From Balanoglossus misakiensis (Eukaryota > Hemichordata): DNA of 64,000 nucleotides. Below the pieces are notes generated by a model. It had not been told where the DNA came from. It saw only the letters and a program-made list of their open reading frames with translations, and did no database searches. Below, in pieces: positions 63,170 to 64,000 of this stretch. The stretch lies in NCBI GenBank assembly GCA_040954595.2, contig CM082586.2, forward strand, positions 6,138,001 through 6,202,000, given 5' to 3'. Position numbers and translations under genes: made by a program. Each line of letters opens with the position of its first letter. Positions within the stretch are counted from its first letter, which is position 1.

Positions 63170-64000
63170 GGAAGGCGGTGGTAGCAGACGTCACCAATTA
63201 AATGGAATTGCAAACACCAGATCAATTATTCACCACAATGGAGCATTTGTAAAAAAAGTCATTGTTCACGAATTCTGAATAAAATCTCACTGTACTATGA
63301 TGCTTTTATATGAATGCCTATGCAGTGATATGACTTATCAACATCTGGCCAGGTTTTTCAATTAAAGATGAATTTCATGAAATACGCAAGACTTATGAAG
63401 AAAAATAACTGAAGACGAGACACCAACTTCGTGATAAAACCTGTACAATTAATAAATGTATGAAATGTGTAAAACTTTCAGGCTTAACTCGTGTCCTGTG
63501 AGATGTTCTGAGGAAATACAATCTAAATACATCCCATTTTATGATTCAAAAGTATATTTGACGATGTACATCAATTAGTAGATTAGTTTGATTAATTGAT
63601 ATGATTAGATAGTAAGTTGGCTTGTGGGTGGATTGGTTAGTTGGTTGTGTTTTGGCTTATTTGTCGTTCAAAATAACGACTGAGCGCATTTTAGCTTTGA
63701 ACATTGCAGATTGATAGTGACATCTTCCTCGAACACTGCGCCCATGTAGTTAGAAAATGAACTCAAATCCAGTTACAATTTCTTCAGATACCTCTGGGCA
63801 TCAATGACTGGGCAAATGTCAGGATACGAATCTACTGCTCACCAAACTAGTCCTTTGGCAATGCCTTAGATTGAATACAAGAAAGGTCTTTTCATCAAGC
63901 TATAAATTTGGATGAATTTAGCCACCAGAAAAACACACTGCTGATCAAAGAATCCTGTTGCCAACATCTAATTTGCAGAGATTTTTTTTACGAAAAAGAA
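63170..64000. other. Intergenic end of window, nothing supported
   Basis: AT-rich, with a GGTTAGTTGG-like low-complexity patch near 63610-63660. Confidence 0.4.

Overview
The window looks like an animal (metazoan) nuclear genome, most likely a marine invertebrate. The non-coding DNA is AT-rich, full of microsatellites, small foldback elements and short tandem duplications, with no operon structure and few long reading frames. The receptor set (a lineage-type expansion of intronless rhodopsin-class receptors) would fit a hemichordate, amphioxus or echinoderm. The phylum is my inference and is not shown by any single marker.

Four protein-coding genes are well supported. At 7246-8556 (+) there is a 436-codon, GC-richer single-exon reading frame for a highly charged, mostly disordered protein that I do not recognise. 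Three intronless class A (rhodopsin-type) GPCR paralogues of 374-377 aa follow: receptor A at 21944-23071 (+), receptor B at 28972-30105 (-) and receptor C at 51817-52941 (-). All three have complete seven-helix architecture, the DRY motif, the TM3-ECL2 cysteine pair, NPxxY and a short helix-8/tail. B and C are the closest pair. Each coding exon is preceded by a good splice acceptor just before the ATG, so the probable gene model is a non-coding 5' exon plus one coding exon. Tail and loop features (FNENF at helix 8, HPLKPK in ICL2, W-G-P-L in TM6) point to a neuropeptide-receptor type, loosely RFamide/NPFF-like. The ligand is unknown.

The rest, more than 90 percent of the window, is intergenic or intronic with no exon I can defend. 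It contains a complete 356-bp foldback MITE (25815-26170), three copies of a roughly 90-bp palindromic mini-element (44291, 54003, 60187), two other pairs of diverged interspersed repeats (13360/23105 and 31547/54313), a 24-bp perfect inverted repeat in the presumed 3' UTR of receptor A, a 91-bp tandem duplication (18401), several shorter tandem repeats, and pure microsatellites of (AACAC)n, (TATG)n and (GACA)n.

The observations most worth a second look are: the three-receptor cluster with a 90-bp TM1-TM2 block almost identical at synonymous sites in all three genes; the 3'-UTR hairpin of receptor A; an overlapping upstream ORF at the start of the unknown gene; and the foldback and mini-palindrome families. 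I saw no clear new biological system beyond the receptor cluster and the unknown gene.
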